64,000 nt of DNA from Ananas comosus (taxonomy: Eukaryota > Streptophyta > Magnoliopsida > Poales > Bromeliaceae), in NCBI RefSeq assembly GCF_001540865.1, contig NC_033633.1, forward strand, positions 11,134,917 through 11,198,916, given 5' to 3'. Both the position numbers and the translations under genes were made by a program. Numbering within the stretch: the first letter of the stretch is position 1; every line of letters starts with the position of its first letter. The notes beneath the pieces are model-generated. The model was not told the DNA's origin, searched no databases, and saw only the letters and a list, made by a program, of their open reading frames with translations. Positions 9,866-20,902 of this stretch are shown piece by piece.

Positions 9866-11790
9866 ATGGCCACACAACTTCTCCAAACTCAAATCCCAAA
9901 ATTAGTAAAAGATAATTATGAGAATTGGTGCATTCAAATGAAAGCACTTCTCGGTTCTCTAGATCTTTGGGATTTAGTTAAAACTGGATACCAGGAATAC
10001 ACAGAGCAAGAAGAAGCTGCATTAATTATAGCACGACGAAACGATTTGAAGAATTTAAGAAAGAAGGATAAAAATGCGCTCTTCTATCTTTACCAAGCAG
10101 TAGACGAGTCGACGTTTGAGAAAATTGCCGAAGCAACTTCGAGCAAAGCAGCATGGGATATTCTTGCCACCGTTTTTACAGGAGATGACAAAGTAAAGCG
10201 GATTCGTCTACAAAAACTTCGAGCGGAATTCGAAGCAATCCGAATGAAGGAGTCCGAAAGTGTCGCGGACTATGTTTCTCGCATTTTGGTAATTGCCAAC
10301 CAAATGAAGCGAAATGGAGAAGAACTAAATGATGAACGAGTTGTAGAAAAGGTTCTTCGTTCCCTCACATCAAAGTTTGAGCATATTGTTGTCGCCATAG
10401 AAGAGTCAAAAGATATCAGTACTCTTTCTATCGACCAATTGACAGGATCGCTCCAAGTGCATGAGCAAAGACTACAAAAGATGTCTGAAGAAGAGTCGAC
10501 TGAGCAGGCTCTCAAGTCAAAATTGAAACTTGATAATAGAAAAGGCAAAAATCATGGAGAAAATAATTATAATAGATATAAGAATCAAAAGAGATATCAC
10601 AATGACCGACAGAATAGGAACAACAGTGGTCGCTATTCACGACATGAATATGGACCAAAAAGAGGCGGACGAAATAACAATCGCCCAGGGTCTTATGGTG
10701 GTGCAAGATCAAATGTACAATGCTATAATTGTAAAAAATATGATCACTACAGCAAAGATTGCTGGTATAAGAAAACTGAAGGACTGAATCACTACATCGA
10801 CAGTTCAATAGAAGATGAAGTTGCAGAAACATCACTGTTACTTGCAAGTCAAGATGAAGTTAAAGATCCAGAATATGTATGGTTTCTGGATTCCGGTGCT
10901 TCAAATCATATGTGTGGAAGTAGAGAACTATTTGTTGAAATGGATGAAAATGTTGATGGCAATGTGAAGTTTGATGATTCATCCAAAGTACCTGTTAAAG
11001 AAAACAGAAAAATTATGTTTACATCAAAAAATGGTGAAGAATTTATGATTAACTTGCAGAATGAACAAGCAAATTGGTTGAATAAGATTCAACAAGAAAG
11101 AGAAGAATTTAAAAGGGATATTGAAATTCAGAGGAAAGAAATACAGAATTCTATTAATCAAAGGGCGGCGGAAATTGAGACTTCTTTAAGAGATAAAGAG
11201 GAAGAATTTGAGCAAAAAAAAGCTAAAGAACTTCAGTATACAACTTCTCAAAAGGATATAATTAAAATGCAGCTAGAACATATAGCATCGCAGTTGGAGA
11301 TGCTCGCTAGTGAGAGAAAGCAGATTGCTCTTGATCGCGAACAGAGGGAGAGAGAATTATCTGAAATCAAAAGCTCCATTGAATTGCTTAATATTCAAAG
11401 GAAAAAGCTGCAGGAGCAAANCAAAGGGAAAAGCTGCAGGAGCAAAGGGAGTTGTTGCACAAAGTGAGGGAGGAAAAGAAGGAAATTCAATCATCTTTAG
11501 CTGAAAATGTTAGAAGTATACAAACAGTGGTAACTTCGTTGGGAAGAAAAAGACTGAAAAATACTATCCCTTGTAATGATGCAGACGCTAAGTTGGAGCC
11601 AAGCAGGAAGCTCCAAAAAATAGTGAGACAAAAAAGAAGAACAGATGGGGAAGAAAAAAACAACTGTGCTCCTGAGGGTCAGCAACCATGCTCGAGTGAT
11701 GAAAACCCTGAAATTACAAATCGAATAGGGCCAGAGAATGTACTGAAAATGTCAGATGACGTGCTGTTGTTGGATTCGGTTTTCAATTGA
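9866..11790 (+). CDS. Chimeric gag / partial protease / CRWN-like coiled-coil polyprotein of the Copia element
   Basis: Starts at ATG 9866, 25 bases after the primer site. Residues ~10-200 are a Copia-type gag; a zinc knuckle C-x2-C-x4-H-x4-C lies at residues 286-299 (CYNCKKYDHYSKDC), and the protease begins WFLDSGASNHMCG at 339, with the catalytic Asp at 342. Near residue 390 (nt ~11035) the Copia sequence stops and a Glu/Lys/Arg-rich coiled coil begins (FEQKKAKELQ, EIKSSIELL, ELLHKVREEKKE) that I recognise as the CRWN/NMCP1 nuclear-lamina type. The frame is interrupted at N11421, where 26 bases are duplicated. The C-terminal part resumes at 11452 and ends at TGA 11790, with basic stretches such as GRKRLKN and KIVRQKRR. 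The breakpoint and lamina assignment are my reading from memory of the family; the open gag and the missing pol are directly seen. Confidence 0.8.
11040..11790 (+). other. Captured host-gene segment (CRWN/NMCP1-like coiled coil)
   Basis: About 750 bp, GA-rich and without introns, lying where integrase and reverse transcriptase would be. The heptad-like pattern, the SLRDKEEEFEQ and LDREQREREL blocks and the IQRKKLQEQ...ELLHK region match the rod of plant nuclear matrix constituent proteins. Because it is intron-free and in frame with gag, capture through RNA is likely. The downstream A-rich stretch (11792-11830) could be a trace of a poly(A) junction. The exact source gene is not determined. 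Confidence 0.7.
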
Positions 11791-12000
11791 TCAAAAAAAA
11801 AAAAGAAAAAAAAAGAAAAAAAGAAGAAAATATGGCAGTGATTTGGAGAATAAATCCCTGGAGAACGTAATCAATAAGCAGGCCTCTAAACTTAGGAGTT
11901 TGATTTCAGACAAGATAGTCTCATAGGAAAGGCTCTAAGATTATGAAGACCTGATCGAAGAAGATGTCGACAGTTTTGCATAAACAAGCTTAAGGGGGAA

Positions 12001-12347
12001 TGTTAGTTTATAAGCTTGTTTTATTTATTTATTTTTTATTTGAAGAGTTGTGTTTCTTATGAAAGGGTGTGTCCTTTTGTAAGGATTGCGTCTTTTGAGT
12101 TAGGGTCATATCATTTAGTGAAAGGTTGTGTTGTTTCATGAAGAGTTGCGTCGTTTCATGAAGAGTTGCGTCCTTTCGTGCTCTTTAAATAGAGGGCATG
12201 TAATTTGTTTGTTAAGTTGTTGTGATGTGTGGATCAAATTGTATTATTCAGTAATAGTGTACTGAAGTTTAATTATATTAATAAAGTTTGGTATTTCAGT
12301 ATTAAATATATTTGTTGCAGTTTATTTTATATATTTGCCTTCCAACA
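12001..12347 (+). repeat. 3' LTR
   Basis: 347 bp, preceded by the polypurine tract and followed by the target duplication TAATC. It matches the 5' LTR apart from six substitutions and has no indels. Confidence 0.92.
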
Positions 12348-12704
12348 TAATCAGTCCCAAGTTAAGCTTTTGAGTTGGGTGGATTCTAATTGATATGTCA
12401 TATCGTCGATCATGTGAGTTTTAGGGTGGAACCTTCATATAAAACCTAGAGATTTTGTGGTTGTAATTTAAGCTTTGATACTCCAACTCGTATGAATTCT
12501 CTTATCTGTTTACGTGAGTTGATAGATATTATAAGTTGTCGCTTCATGCATTTATATTTAAGGGACCTCCATGCGCACGGCGGATCTGTATATGCTTTCG
12601 AGAGTTGATAGATATTGAACAGGTCATGATAATACGACAAAATAATGTGGTACGTGTGCTAAGAAAGAGTCATACTCGAGACTTAGGGTAAGAAGGTGAG
12701 AAGC

Positions 12705-13138
12705 TAGAGATGTCAATGATATAGATACTCAAAATTTTATCTGAATTCGAATTTGATAGATATTAAAAATAGAAATCTGACAGATATGAATTCGGATATG
12801 AATTTTGATTGTACCTGACCCAAACCCGAACCCGACCAGAGCCAGAATTTATTTTGTATTATATATATAATATATATATATATTTGATGTTATATTTGAA
12901 TTTGTATTTTAAAAATTTAGACTTAATATAATATATTTTGAAATATTGAAAAAAGAAAATAATTGTTTCGGGTTCAAATTTTTGGGTTCGGGTTCAGATT
13001 CGGATTTCGGATTTTTGGTCGGGTTCGGATTTGGATATAGATTTTTAAAATCCGTCGGATTCGGGTCTCGGGTTTGGAGTCGGGTTCGGATTCGGGTTTT
13101 TAAAAATCCGTCCCGAATCCAATCCGTTGACATCTCTA
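12705..13138. mobile_element. hAT-type element, TAGAGATGTCAA family
   Basis: TIRs TAGAGATGTCAATG / CGTTGACATCTCTA. The interior is made of GGGTTCGGGTTCGGATT-type repeats around an AT core. The flanking 8 bases (TGAGAAGC versus GTGGAAAC) no longer match well, so it is an older insertion. Both strands give pseudo-frames rich in Gly/Phe or Pro/Asn that are repeat artefacts. Confidence 0.65.
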
Positions 13139-13895
13139 GTGGAAACTGGACTCATAGACTTTATATTGAGAAGAGGAGATCGTTGGATATTCAAACATTA
13201 ATATATAGTTTCACATAAAATAACTAACTAATAACAAAATTAAATAAAATAATAAATAAGTAAGTAAATAATTGATTATTAAAAAGGACAAAAAAAATAA
13301 AGGTAAAAACGTACAAATTTACTCGAACTGTGAACTATTTTTAATTGACTATTCAGCCTTTCAAAATTTTAATTGCGCAACCCAATCTTATATATTTTTT
13401 TAATGAGAATCAGTCAACAATACTTTGATTTCAAAGTTTAAATGTGTCGTATATATTTACATGTTTGGTTAGTATACTTTATATAACTTTTAGAATTATA
13501 AATTTATTAAAATAAATAATTAGCTTAAATTTTAAAATTAAAATAACTTAATTTGACCGATTCAAATCAAATACGTTAAAAAATTAGACAGCCGTTTAAT
13601 AAAAATTTTAAAAGGTTGAATATTGAATTCAAAATAACTCATAATTAAATTAAGTTAGGAAAAAAAAAAAGAGCTGATTTTACACCCAATAAAAAAATAC
13701 AATTGAAAAGTGGGGCCCATCTAAAAAAGTGCCACGTGGGATGAGTTGCCGTGCCGTATCCGAACGGGAATTTTAGTTGGAATAGTCCTGTGGATAGTAC
13801 GAAACAAATGTGGTTGGGATTATATTTATGAATAGGCCCCTATCCTTTTCACAATTTACGAAACTAGTACTCTTCTGAAGTTTTTTTAACCTATT
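13139..13895. other. AT-rich intergenic DNA
   Basis: No gene or named repeat recognised. Confidence 0.5.
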
Positions 13896-14045
13896 TATTT
13901 ATTTTTTTATTTATTTTATTTTTTTGAGAGATAGATAGCACGCTATCTGCTTCGTTTATTTCATTTAAAAATAAATTTAGCTGAAAATGTGAATCAACTA
14001 GAATTCGAATTTGGATCTCGAGTATTAATCACCAAGCACTTTTCT
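13896..14045 (-). repeat. SINE fragment, 5'-truncated
   Basis: Matches the body of the SINE at 9261-9448 (TAGCACGCTATCTGCTTCGT, AATGTGAATCAACTAGAATTC) but lacks the box-A end. The box-B core GAATTCGAATTT is mutated. Confidence 0.65.
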
Positions 14046-14825
14046 TTATAATATTTAAATTATTATATTTTTAAATTTAATTTATTATTAACCGACGAAT
14101 TTATTTTTGCGGACGTTCCCCGCACGTTTCGAGAAGAACGTTAGACCTCCAGCGTTCTAATTATTTCATTGTATTTAAGATGTGCGGATGAAGCTCTCCC
14201 TGTTCATGTGAATGAATGTTTGAGAACTATTGATTTGACAGGATAGCTTTTTCAAGAGTTAATGTTAATTTCCACTTTACTAATTTCATCCACTTCGTTT
14301 GATCGTTTTATCGCTGGGTGTTGAAAGAAACTTCGTCAATCTCTTCAGCGTTTGTGTCCGTAGGAGGAGGAATTCCTGTCGTATTTTGGAGCGGTGTTTT
14401 CGATTAATCCTGTACGAAGGACGAAAATACTCTTTAGGGCAATACCTCGCACGCTTTCAGATCAATTTGTTGATATTCTTCTCCCACAATTTTGGAATTT
14501 AGCGATTATTTATAAGTTGATTTTATTAATTCCATCACGAAATTAGTTAAATTTTATCACAATCGAATTATTCATTGCGGTTTTTTCCCGGACAACTTGG
14601 AGGTCACATCTATATATATCTCTTTTCCATATACTTGATTACTTGGTTGGATATTGGATTGGGTGAAATAGATCTACCTTTCAATTCCGTAATAATGGAC
14701 TTAAAAGACTAATTAGTTGATTTGAGTTGAATTCAATAAGTTTAATAGGGTTGCGTTCTATAATTGATCGATTTAGCCGCAAGAGAGTCAACAAGAGACC
14801 TAATATTCAAGTGGATTGAGTTAAA
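14046..14825. other. Unassigned intergenic DNA
   Basis: Less AT-rich around 14095-14480, with a short open frame (14299-14502) lacking any recognised domain. It may be an LTR remnant, since it runs into the TRIM-like piece that follows, but nothing decisive is visible. Confidence 0.35.
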
Positions 14826-15150
14826 TTGAAACTCATGAGCACTGTGGCTGAGTCCTTAAGTATGATGGGTGCGCCCCTTTTATCAGCACAGATCGTTGGC
14901 GTGCCAATGATCCGCAAGTGGTATCTGAGCCAATGGCACGGGTCCAATTTCAACATGGTGTGAATTTATGCAAATCATGCAGAGGGGTATTGATGTTAGT
15001 TTAAAGAAGTCAGCATTCTATCACGTGATGGGAAGTCAGATTGAGTCGAGTCATGTACGAGTCTCGTGGGCATTGTATCTGTATACTTCAAGTGAATTTG
15101 TTGTACTTTTCTTAAAACTCGATTTTTGAGTTAATGGTTAGCTCCAATAA
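14826..15150 (+). mobile_element. TRIM-like retroelement remnant
   Basis: An LTR-end-like stretch (GTGCCAATGATCCGCA) is followed at once by a primer-site-like GTGGTATCTGAGCC (14919-14932). A short interior follows, then a second LTR start (TGTTAGTTTAAAGAAG, 14995) that continues CTCGTGGGCATTGTATCTG. The same LTR type recurs at 57712-57985, 62105-62346 and 63700-63931. Confidence 0.5.
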
Positions 15151-16057
15151 TCCCATATATAGTTATAAGCACAATATAATTGGAGATCCATACAGTTAAA
15201 AATACATATTGTTTAGTTAGATTCAAATACATCAATTAAATCAACCATTATATGTAAAATTTTGCGAGTATTTAAAATTGCAGTTTAGTTACAACTACAT
15301 GCAACTAAGCGATATTTAATGTAGGAGTCAAACTTCAAACCTACAAATACAGTAAAAGATAAATTTTTTTTAGGATTTAATTAAAATCTATAGATAAAAT
15401 TTTCAGTAATAAGTACTGATAAATTGGTATGTAGGCAATTTTGAAAATTGGCCTCTCAATATATAGTCTTTTTTTTTTCTTTTATGCTCTCTTATAATTG
15501 AGTGATTCAGTCAATTAAATTAAAAATTGCTAAAAACTTATTGATAACTTTATTGAATTTATAAGTTTTAATCTTTTTTTTGGAAAATTAAATTATTAAT
15601 TAGTAGCTCATAGCTAGTAGAGTCATTCAATTTATCAAACATTTTAACAAATAAGAACCCAATTTCGAAAAAAAATCTAAAGTGAAAAAATAGTTAAATA
15701 AATAAAGTTGAAGGTTCTATTTCAAAATTAGCTATAGTTGAGGGGGTTTATTTACATGTTTACAAAGTGGTCCCAGATAAAAAAACCTGAATCTACTATT
15801 AATTAGTAACATGACATTAAGTTTTTTTTTTTTTTTTTGGAAAGGCCTATGTTAGATAAATTGCATTAATAGTCCCTGTAATTTGTTCAAATTTCATTAT
15901 AAATAGATGAAATTATAGCATAAAAAATTATAGTTGTAATTAAAGAGTTTTAATTAAGTAGAAAGACGATTTTTTTTTTCATCGAGAAAAAAAAAAAACA
16001 AATAAATGCCTTGTTGGTGCTTCAAAACTTAATTACATTTATAACCCAACATGTGTG

Positions 16058-16097
<40 letters not shown>

Positions 16098-16249
16098 TAT
16101 ATTATATATATATAAATATATATATATATTTATATATATATGTTCATTAGATCATGCATAATCTTAGCCGTCCTGTAGACACTGAGTGATCTCTGCCGTC
16201 GGATCGAACTGTGCAAATTTTCCATCAATAGAATCTTGCAGGAAGACTG
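15151..16249. other. AT-rich intergenic DNA with TA runs
   Basis: No gene seen. Includes (TA)n at 16060-16142. Confidence 0.5.
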
Positions 16250-17385
16250 TCGATAAGCAGAACAAGAGCGAGCTGGGACTGACTCGTGTACTTCGCTTGT
16301 TTATTAAATGAATCAAACATAAACTGACTCATTAAAGTATCAAGTCGAAAAATTTAGCTCGTATTCAACTCGTTTATTAGTTAGCCGAACACGAGCTAAC
16401 GTACAAACAATAAATTAAAAAAATTAGAATATATATATATAGTAGGGCTACTATACTCTTATGAGTATAGAGCCATTCGTACTCATAAATTATTTTCGAT
16501 GATGAAAATTCCGAATCGACGATCTACTCCATTAAGTATGAGCTACAGTATTTGAAACTTCTAAAAAATAAATTTCATAATTTTTTGAAATCATAATAAA
16601 GTCTATTAAGCAGGCATAAAAGGAACAGTCAAAATCGAACGACGTTCTAAAAATGAAAGATCGGATCCTTCAATTTAAGATTGGAGTTATTGATATTTAT
16701 CTAGATATCAAATAAAACTTTTTTCATCAAAAATTCAACCTATTTCAATTTTTTTACATCGTTAAACTAGCAAGTATCCCATACCGACTATTAAAAATTG
16801 TCAATTTTGTGATTTTTTGATCGTAAGGTAAATGATGTCGAAAAATTATAAAATTTGATTTCTAGAAATTTTAAATGCTCTAGATAATATTTAACGGTAT
16901 GAATCGTCGATTCGGAAGCTTTATCATCGAAAACGACTAATGAGTACGTGAGTAATCGTACTCATAAGAGTATAGTAACCGGACTATATATAAAATAAAT
17001 TTATGAGATGTTATTCATTAGACTTTGATTTTATGCTTAAAATTTTACATATAAATGACCCTTTTTTATAATTAAGTTGTGCTTTATATTTAGATTGGAC
17101 TAAATTCAGATAATAAAAATCTATATTATATATATATAATTATTTATTTATATATGAAAATATAAAATGTATAAATTATATAAATATCAAGTATATGTAT
17201 TTGAACTGTTATCGAGCTGAACACGAGCTAGCTGATCCCAACTCGTGCTCGACTCGTTTATTAAACGAGCTGAAAAATTCAGCTTATGTTCAACTCGTTT
17301 ACTAAATTAGCAATTTGATTTCGAGCTTATTTCGAGCCGAACACGAGTTGGCGCTCACAAACAACCACCTGAATTGCCACCTTTA
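16250..17385. mobile_element. Degenerate hAT-like element of the ACGAGC family, split by a MITE
   Basis: Both ends are built from ACTCGTTTATTA / GAACACGAGCT motifs (16290-16410 and 17210-17350), like the element at 49863-50542, and the right edge reads GAATTGCCACC. A MITE occupies 16444-16984. No clear target duplication. Confidence 0.5.
16444..16984. mobile_element. Long-TIR MITE, GGCTACTATACTCTTATGAG family
   Basis: Left GGGCTACTATACTCTTATGA, right CTCATAAGAGTATAGTAACC, between TA-rich flanks, with long inverted arms. The TIR tip contains its own small hairpin (TATACTC...GAGTATA). A fragment of the same family lies at 1690-1735. Confidence 0.7.
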
Positions 17386-17842
17386 CTTGTACCTATACTG
17401 CTTGATGTGGCCAGCAATGATGGAGACTAAATTTGTACCCTACGAATTAGACACATGAGTTAACCCCCTTATTAAACACCAAAAACCAAAACATCCACCC
17501 AACCCTAGAGCCACATACACAAACCCCCTAAGAGCCTTAACAAGCACTATTTAATTAAATGCACCCAGTGGAATGGTGAGTTGGGGTGCCAAGTGAGATC
17601 ACTGTCATAAAAGCAATTCACTAAAGCTATGGCCCAAACATTAACTTAGATAAAAGTTGGTTCATTAGACTCCATCAACAATAAAAGCCAACAAATTAAT
17701 ATTGGTCTTTGATTCCACCCCACACTAACCAACATACTTGGCCACATGGGTGAGGAGGACTGGAGGAGAGTATATACAAGGGTTGTTGGGTGCCACTATT
17801 GTAATTGTCTCAAAAACCAAGCTCTAATTTAAGTAACACTTG
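17386..17842. other. Intergenic DNA upstream of the acyltransferase gene
   Basis: Unique-looking sequence without repeats; presumed promoter region. No specific element asserted. Confidence 0.45.
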
Positions 17843-17843
17843 C

Positions 17844-17852
17844 TTATATATA
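17844..17852 (+). promoter_or_regulatory. Probable TATA box of the acyltransferase gene
   Basis: TTATATATA about 95 bases before the start codon, which would place transcription start near 17878 and give a 5' leader of about 65 nt. Inference from position and sequence only. Confidence 0.5.
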
Positions 17853-17889
17853 CCCATGCATTTCTCAATACCACAAAAAGGAGACATAT

Positions 17890-17937
17890 ATGCATGCATC
17901 TTGGGTTCCTAGGATCCTAAGAAGGTTGAGGAAATAA
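17890..17937 (+). promoter_or_regulatory. Upstream open reading frame (15 codons)
   Basis: ATG at 17890 opens a 15-residue frame (MHASWVPRILRRLRK) ending TAA at 17937, five bases before the main ATG at 17943. A second short frame begins at 17894. If the leader starts near 17878 as the TATA box suggests, both lie in the transcript and could lower translation of the main frame. Confidence 0.4.
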
Positions 17938-17942
17938 TTAGG

Positions 17943-20902
17943 ATGATCTCAAAGGTGTTGTACAAGTACTTCCTCTTCTTCTACAAGGTCCTCCTAAGGA
18001 GGGTGAGGCTTGCACATGGATGCCATGGGAAACTACAAAAGTCCCCTCCTCTTGAGAAGCTCTCCAACTCCAACCAAGCCATAGTGTGTGATGTGGAGGG
18101 AGGGCTCCTTAGGTCATCCTCCACTTTCCCCTACTTCATGCTTGTGGCCTTGGAGGGAGGAGGGTTCTTTAGGGGGCTTCTCCTCTTAGTTTTGTACCCT
18201 CTCCTTTGCTGTGTTGGGTGTGAGCTAGGGCTTAGGGTTATGGTGATGGTGTGCTTTTTTGGGATCAAGAGGGAAGGGTTTAGGGTTGGGAAGGCCATCT
18301 TGCCAAAGTTCCTCATGGAGGATGTGGGGTTGGTAGGGTTTGAGGCATTGAACAAGGGCTCTAAGAGGGTTTGTGTTAGTAGAATGCCAAGGGTGATGGT
18401 GGAGGGTTTTTTGAAGGATTACTTGGAGGTGGAGGTGGTGATAGGGAGGGAGTTGAAGGAGTTTCATGGTTACTACACTGGGCTTATGGAGGAGGAAGGT
18501 GAGGCTATGGAGAGATTGGATTTGAAGGAGTTGATGGGGATGGGAGATGGAGTTGTTGGTATGGGGGGATATGCAAGTTCTCTCCACCACCCCTTGTTCT
18601 CCCTTTGCAAGGTATATATATATATATATATATTAATTAGTCATGAATATCATTCTATGTTTATGTCTCTTCATTTTTTTCATTGAAGATCTATTAATTT
18701 ATAGTGTTTTATTTAAGTAGAACTAGCTGGTCCTACATAGGTATATATTTATTTATTATCATGAATTGTGTGATCGATCGAAGGTTTGTGTGTGTGTGTG
18801 TGTGTGTGTCTATATATATATATATAATTAGCTAGGTCCCATATGGCCCAACTTCTTTGTTTGTAGTGTAACCTGTTGCTAAAGACCCAGCTAGCTAGTT
18901 TGCTCTAGAACCCTTTATGGTAGTAGTTAGCATAACTTAGTAATTAAGTAGCTTCTTTAATCGAGATATTAAAAGATATATGTAATTCAAAATAACTATT
19001 TAGAAACTTCTAACTAGGCACGTTGGTAAAACAAAAGTAAGCTTTTAAGCCCAAGAGAGAGCAAAAGACTTAATCATTTAGGTCCTATATATATGGCCCA
19101 ACTTCTTCGTTTGCATCGTAATGTACCACTACAGAATCAGCTAATCTGATCTGATCTAGAACCCTTTGTGGTTATAGTAAGATGTGATTTGCCATCTTAT
19201 AGTTTACTAGATTGCAATAACTCCTAAGTTGAACTTTTCCTAGATTATTAATTGTATTGTATACTATTATATATTATAGCATGTCAATGTCAATTTTGAA
19301 ATGTATAGCTGGACCAATAATTAGGCCCTTACTTAGATTGGTACTTTGATTTTTATTTCCAACTATACATGCATGGTATTTGAACAGGAACTTCTTAGGG
19401 CTTCTTGAAAACTCCAGTGGTCCAAATGCCATTTAATGACCATCTTGCTTACTTTTCTTTCCTATTAATGGCATTATTTAAGAATTGCCTCATCCTTGAT
19501 ATATACTTTTTATTTCCAAAAATAGAAAGCAATCCAAAATTACTATAGTGGTCAAAGAAAAATAAGTGGTTAAAAGTTGCTAGTTGTTTATTAGAGTTTA
19601 TTAAGGCATACTTTTTATTATGATGTGTGGAGATAATTCTAAATTATGTTTAAATCAAAAATTAGTATATAAATAATCTAAAACTTTCGTTTGGAATACA
19701 ATTAGTTGCCGATCGGTCTCTCAAAATGCTGTTCTTATAGACTTTTGATTTATAGGCATAAATGACTACAAAAATTGTATAGCATGACTAAATGACTACA
19801 AAAATGTTCTCAAACATTAATAATTAGATCATAGCAACTTTTCTACATATATATGTTTTCATTGAATGCACATTATCAATTTCCATATTGTAATTTCTGA
19901 GAAATTCTATTGTGTAAGGTTTTTTTTGTTATTAAAACTTTTGTTAGGAAGTATACTTGGTGAGTGAAATTGAGAAGAGGAAATGGCAACCCCTACCAAG
20001 AGCAATGTACCCTAAGCCCTTAGTATTTCATGATGGAAGAATAGCCTTCAAGCCAACTCCCTCCTCCACCCTCTCCATGTTTCTTTGGCTCCCTCTCGGC
20101 GTCGCCCTCGCGATCGCGCGTGCCGTCGTCTTCCTCTTCCTCCCTTTCAAGCTCGCCATCCCCATCCTTGCCCTCCTGGGCATGAACAACACCGGCCGTT
20201 GCATCCCTCGCTCCTCTTCTCCCTCTCCCTCATCTCCGCAACTCTTCGTTTGCAACCACCGCACCCTCCTCGATCCTCTCTACATATCCGCTGCCGTCAA
20301 ACGAAACCTGACCGCCACAACATACAGTCTGAGTCGCATGTCGGAGCTCTTGTCGCCTATAAAAACCATTCGGCTAACGAGGAACAAGAAACTTGATAGA
20401 GAGAAGATGGAAAAGGTTCTCCAAGATGAAGGTAGCAAATAAACCACCAATCGATTTATGTAAAAGCTTAAAGCTATCAGAGAACGGTGATTCTAATAAT
20501 TTATGTTCGACAGGCCTTGTGGTTTGCCCTGAGGGGACGACATGTCGCGAGCCGTATCTTCTACGGTTTAGCCCGCTTTTCGCCGAGCTAGGGCGCGAGA
20601 TCGTGCCCGTCGCGCTAGACTCACGGGTCGGGATGTTCTACGGCACGACGGCCGGCGGGCTCAAGTGCTTGGATCCATTGTACTTCCTCATGAACCCAAT
20701 ACCTACTTATAGGGTTGAGTTCTTAGATAAGGTGGATACTACATCTATTGAAGGGAGGGGTTGCAATAGTGTGGAAGTGGCTAACTATGTTCAAGAGAAA
20801 ATTGCAAAAGCTCTAGGGTTTGAGTGCACAAGTTTGACAAGGAGGGACAAGTACTTGATGCTTGCAGGGAATGAAGGGTTTGTGGAGGCAAAGAGGAGGT
20901 GA
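17943..20902 (+). CDS. GPAT3: Glycerol-3-phosphate 2-O-acyltransferase, GPAT1/2/3 clade
   Basis: Three exons (17943-18611, 19948-20431, 20514-20902; introns 1336 and 82 bp, GT-AG) give 513 residues, against about 520 for Arabidopsis GPAT3. Land-plant GPATs transfer an acyl group to glycerol-3-phosphate, mostly at sn-2, on ER membranes, for cutin, suberin or pollen and root lipids. The N-terminal HAD-like domain carries CDVEGGLL (Asp50), where active phosphatase members have DxDG, so it probably lacks phosphatase activity, as in the GPAT1/2/3 clade. The acyltransferase domain has NHRTLLDP (326-333), [18 protein letters not shown] (388-405) and IVPVAL. Hydrophobic stretches lie at ~75-110 and ~264-300. 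The C-terminal [20 protein letters not shown] is typical of GPAT1/2/3. All key residues are present and the frame is intact. The clade assignment is firmer than the number. Confidence 0.92.
18612..19947 (+). other. Intron 1 of the acyltransferase gene
   Basis: Starts GTATAT, ends TTGTTAG. Contains (TG)n and (TA)n runs (18785-18830) and a direct ~105-bp imperfect duplication, 18833-18940 versus 19080-19190 (GGCCCAACTTCTTTGTTTG, TCTAGAACCCTTTATGGT). Confidence 0.75.

Larger units (their letters stand above)
9480..12347 (+). mobile_element. Complete non-autonomous Copia-type LTR retrotransposon carrying a captured host gene segment
   Basis: Two 347-bp LTRs (9480-9826 and 12001-12347) begin TGTTAG and end CCAACA. 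The flanking TAATC at 9475-9479 and 12348-12352 is a perfect 5-bp target duplication. Next to the 5' LTR is a tRNA-Met-type primer site (TTGGTATCAGAGCC, 9828-9841), and before the 3' LTR a polypurine tract (AAGGGGGAA, 11992-12000). The LTRs differ at six positions by my reading (~98% identical), so the insertion is recent. The 2.2-kb interior encodes gag, zinc knuckle and protease start, then a coiled-coil region unlike Copia pol. No integrase, reverse transcriptase or RNase H is present, so it must be moved in trans. Confidence 0.92.

Noticed and set aside
10270..10847. Minus-strand and third-frame ORFs over gag
   Set aside because: Antisense or off-frame shadows of the gag region.
12909..13218. 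Gly/Phe-rich and Pro/Asn-rich frames on both strands
   Set aside because: They come from GGGTTCGGATTT repeats of a hAT element, as do the frames at 4692-4937 and 7404-7637.
14299..14502. 67-residue frame with an Arg-rich segment
   Set aside because: Too short, no recognisable family, in probable LTR debris.
18131..18590. Minus-strand frames over acyltransferase exon 1
   Set aside because: His/Pro-rich antisense shadows of a real exon.
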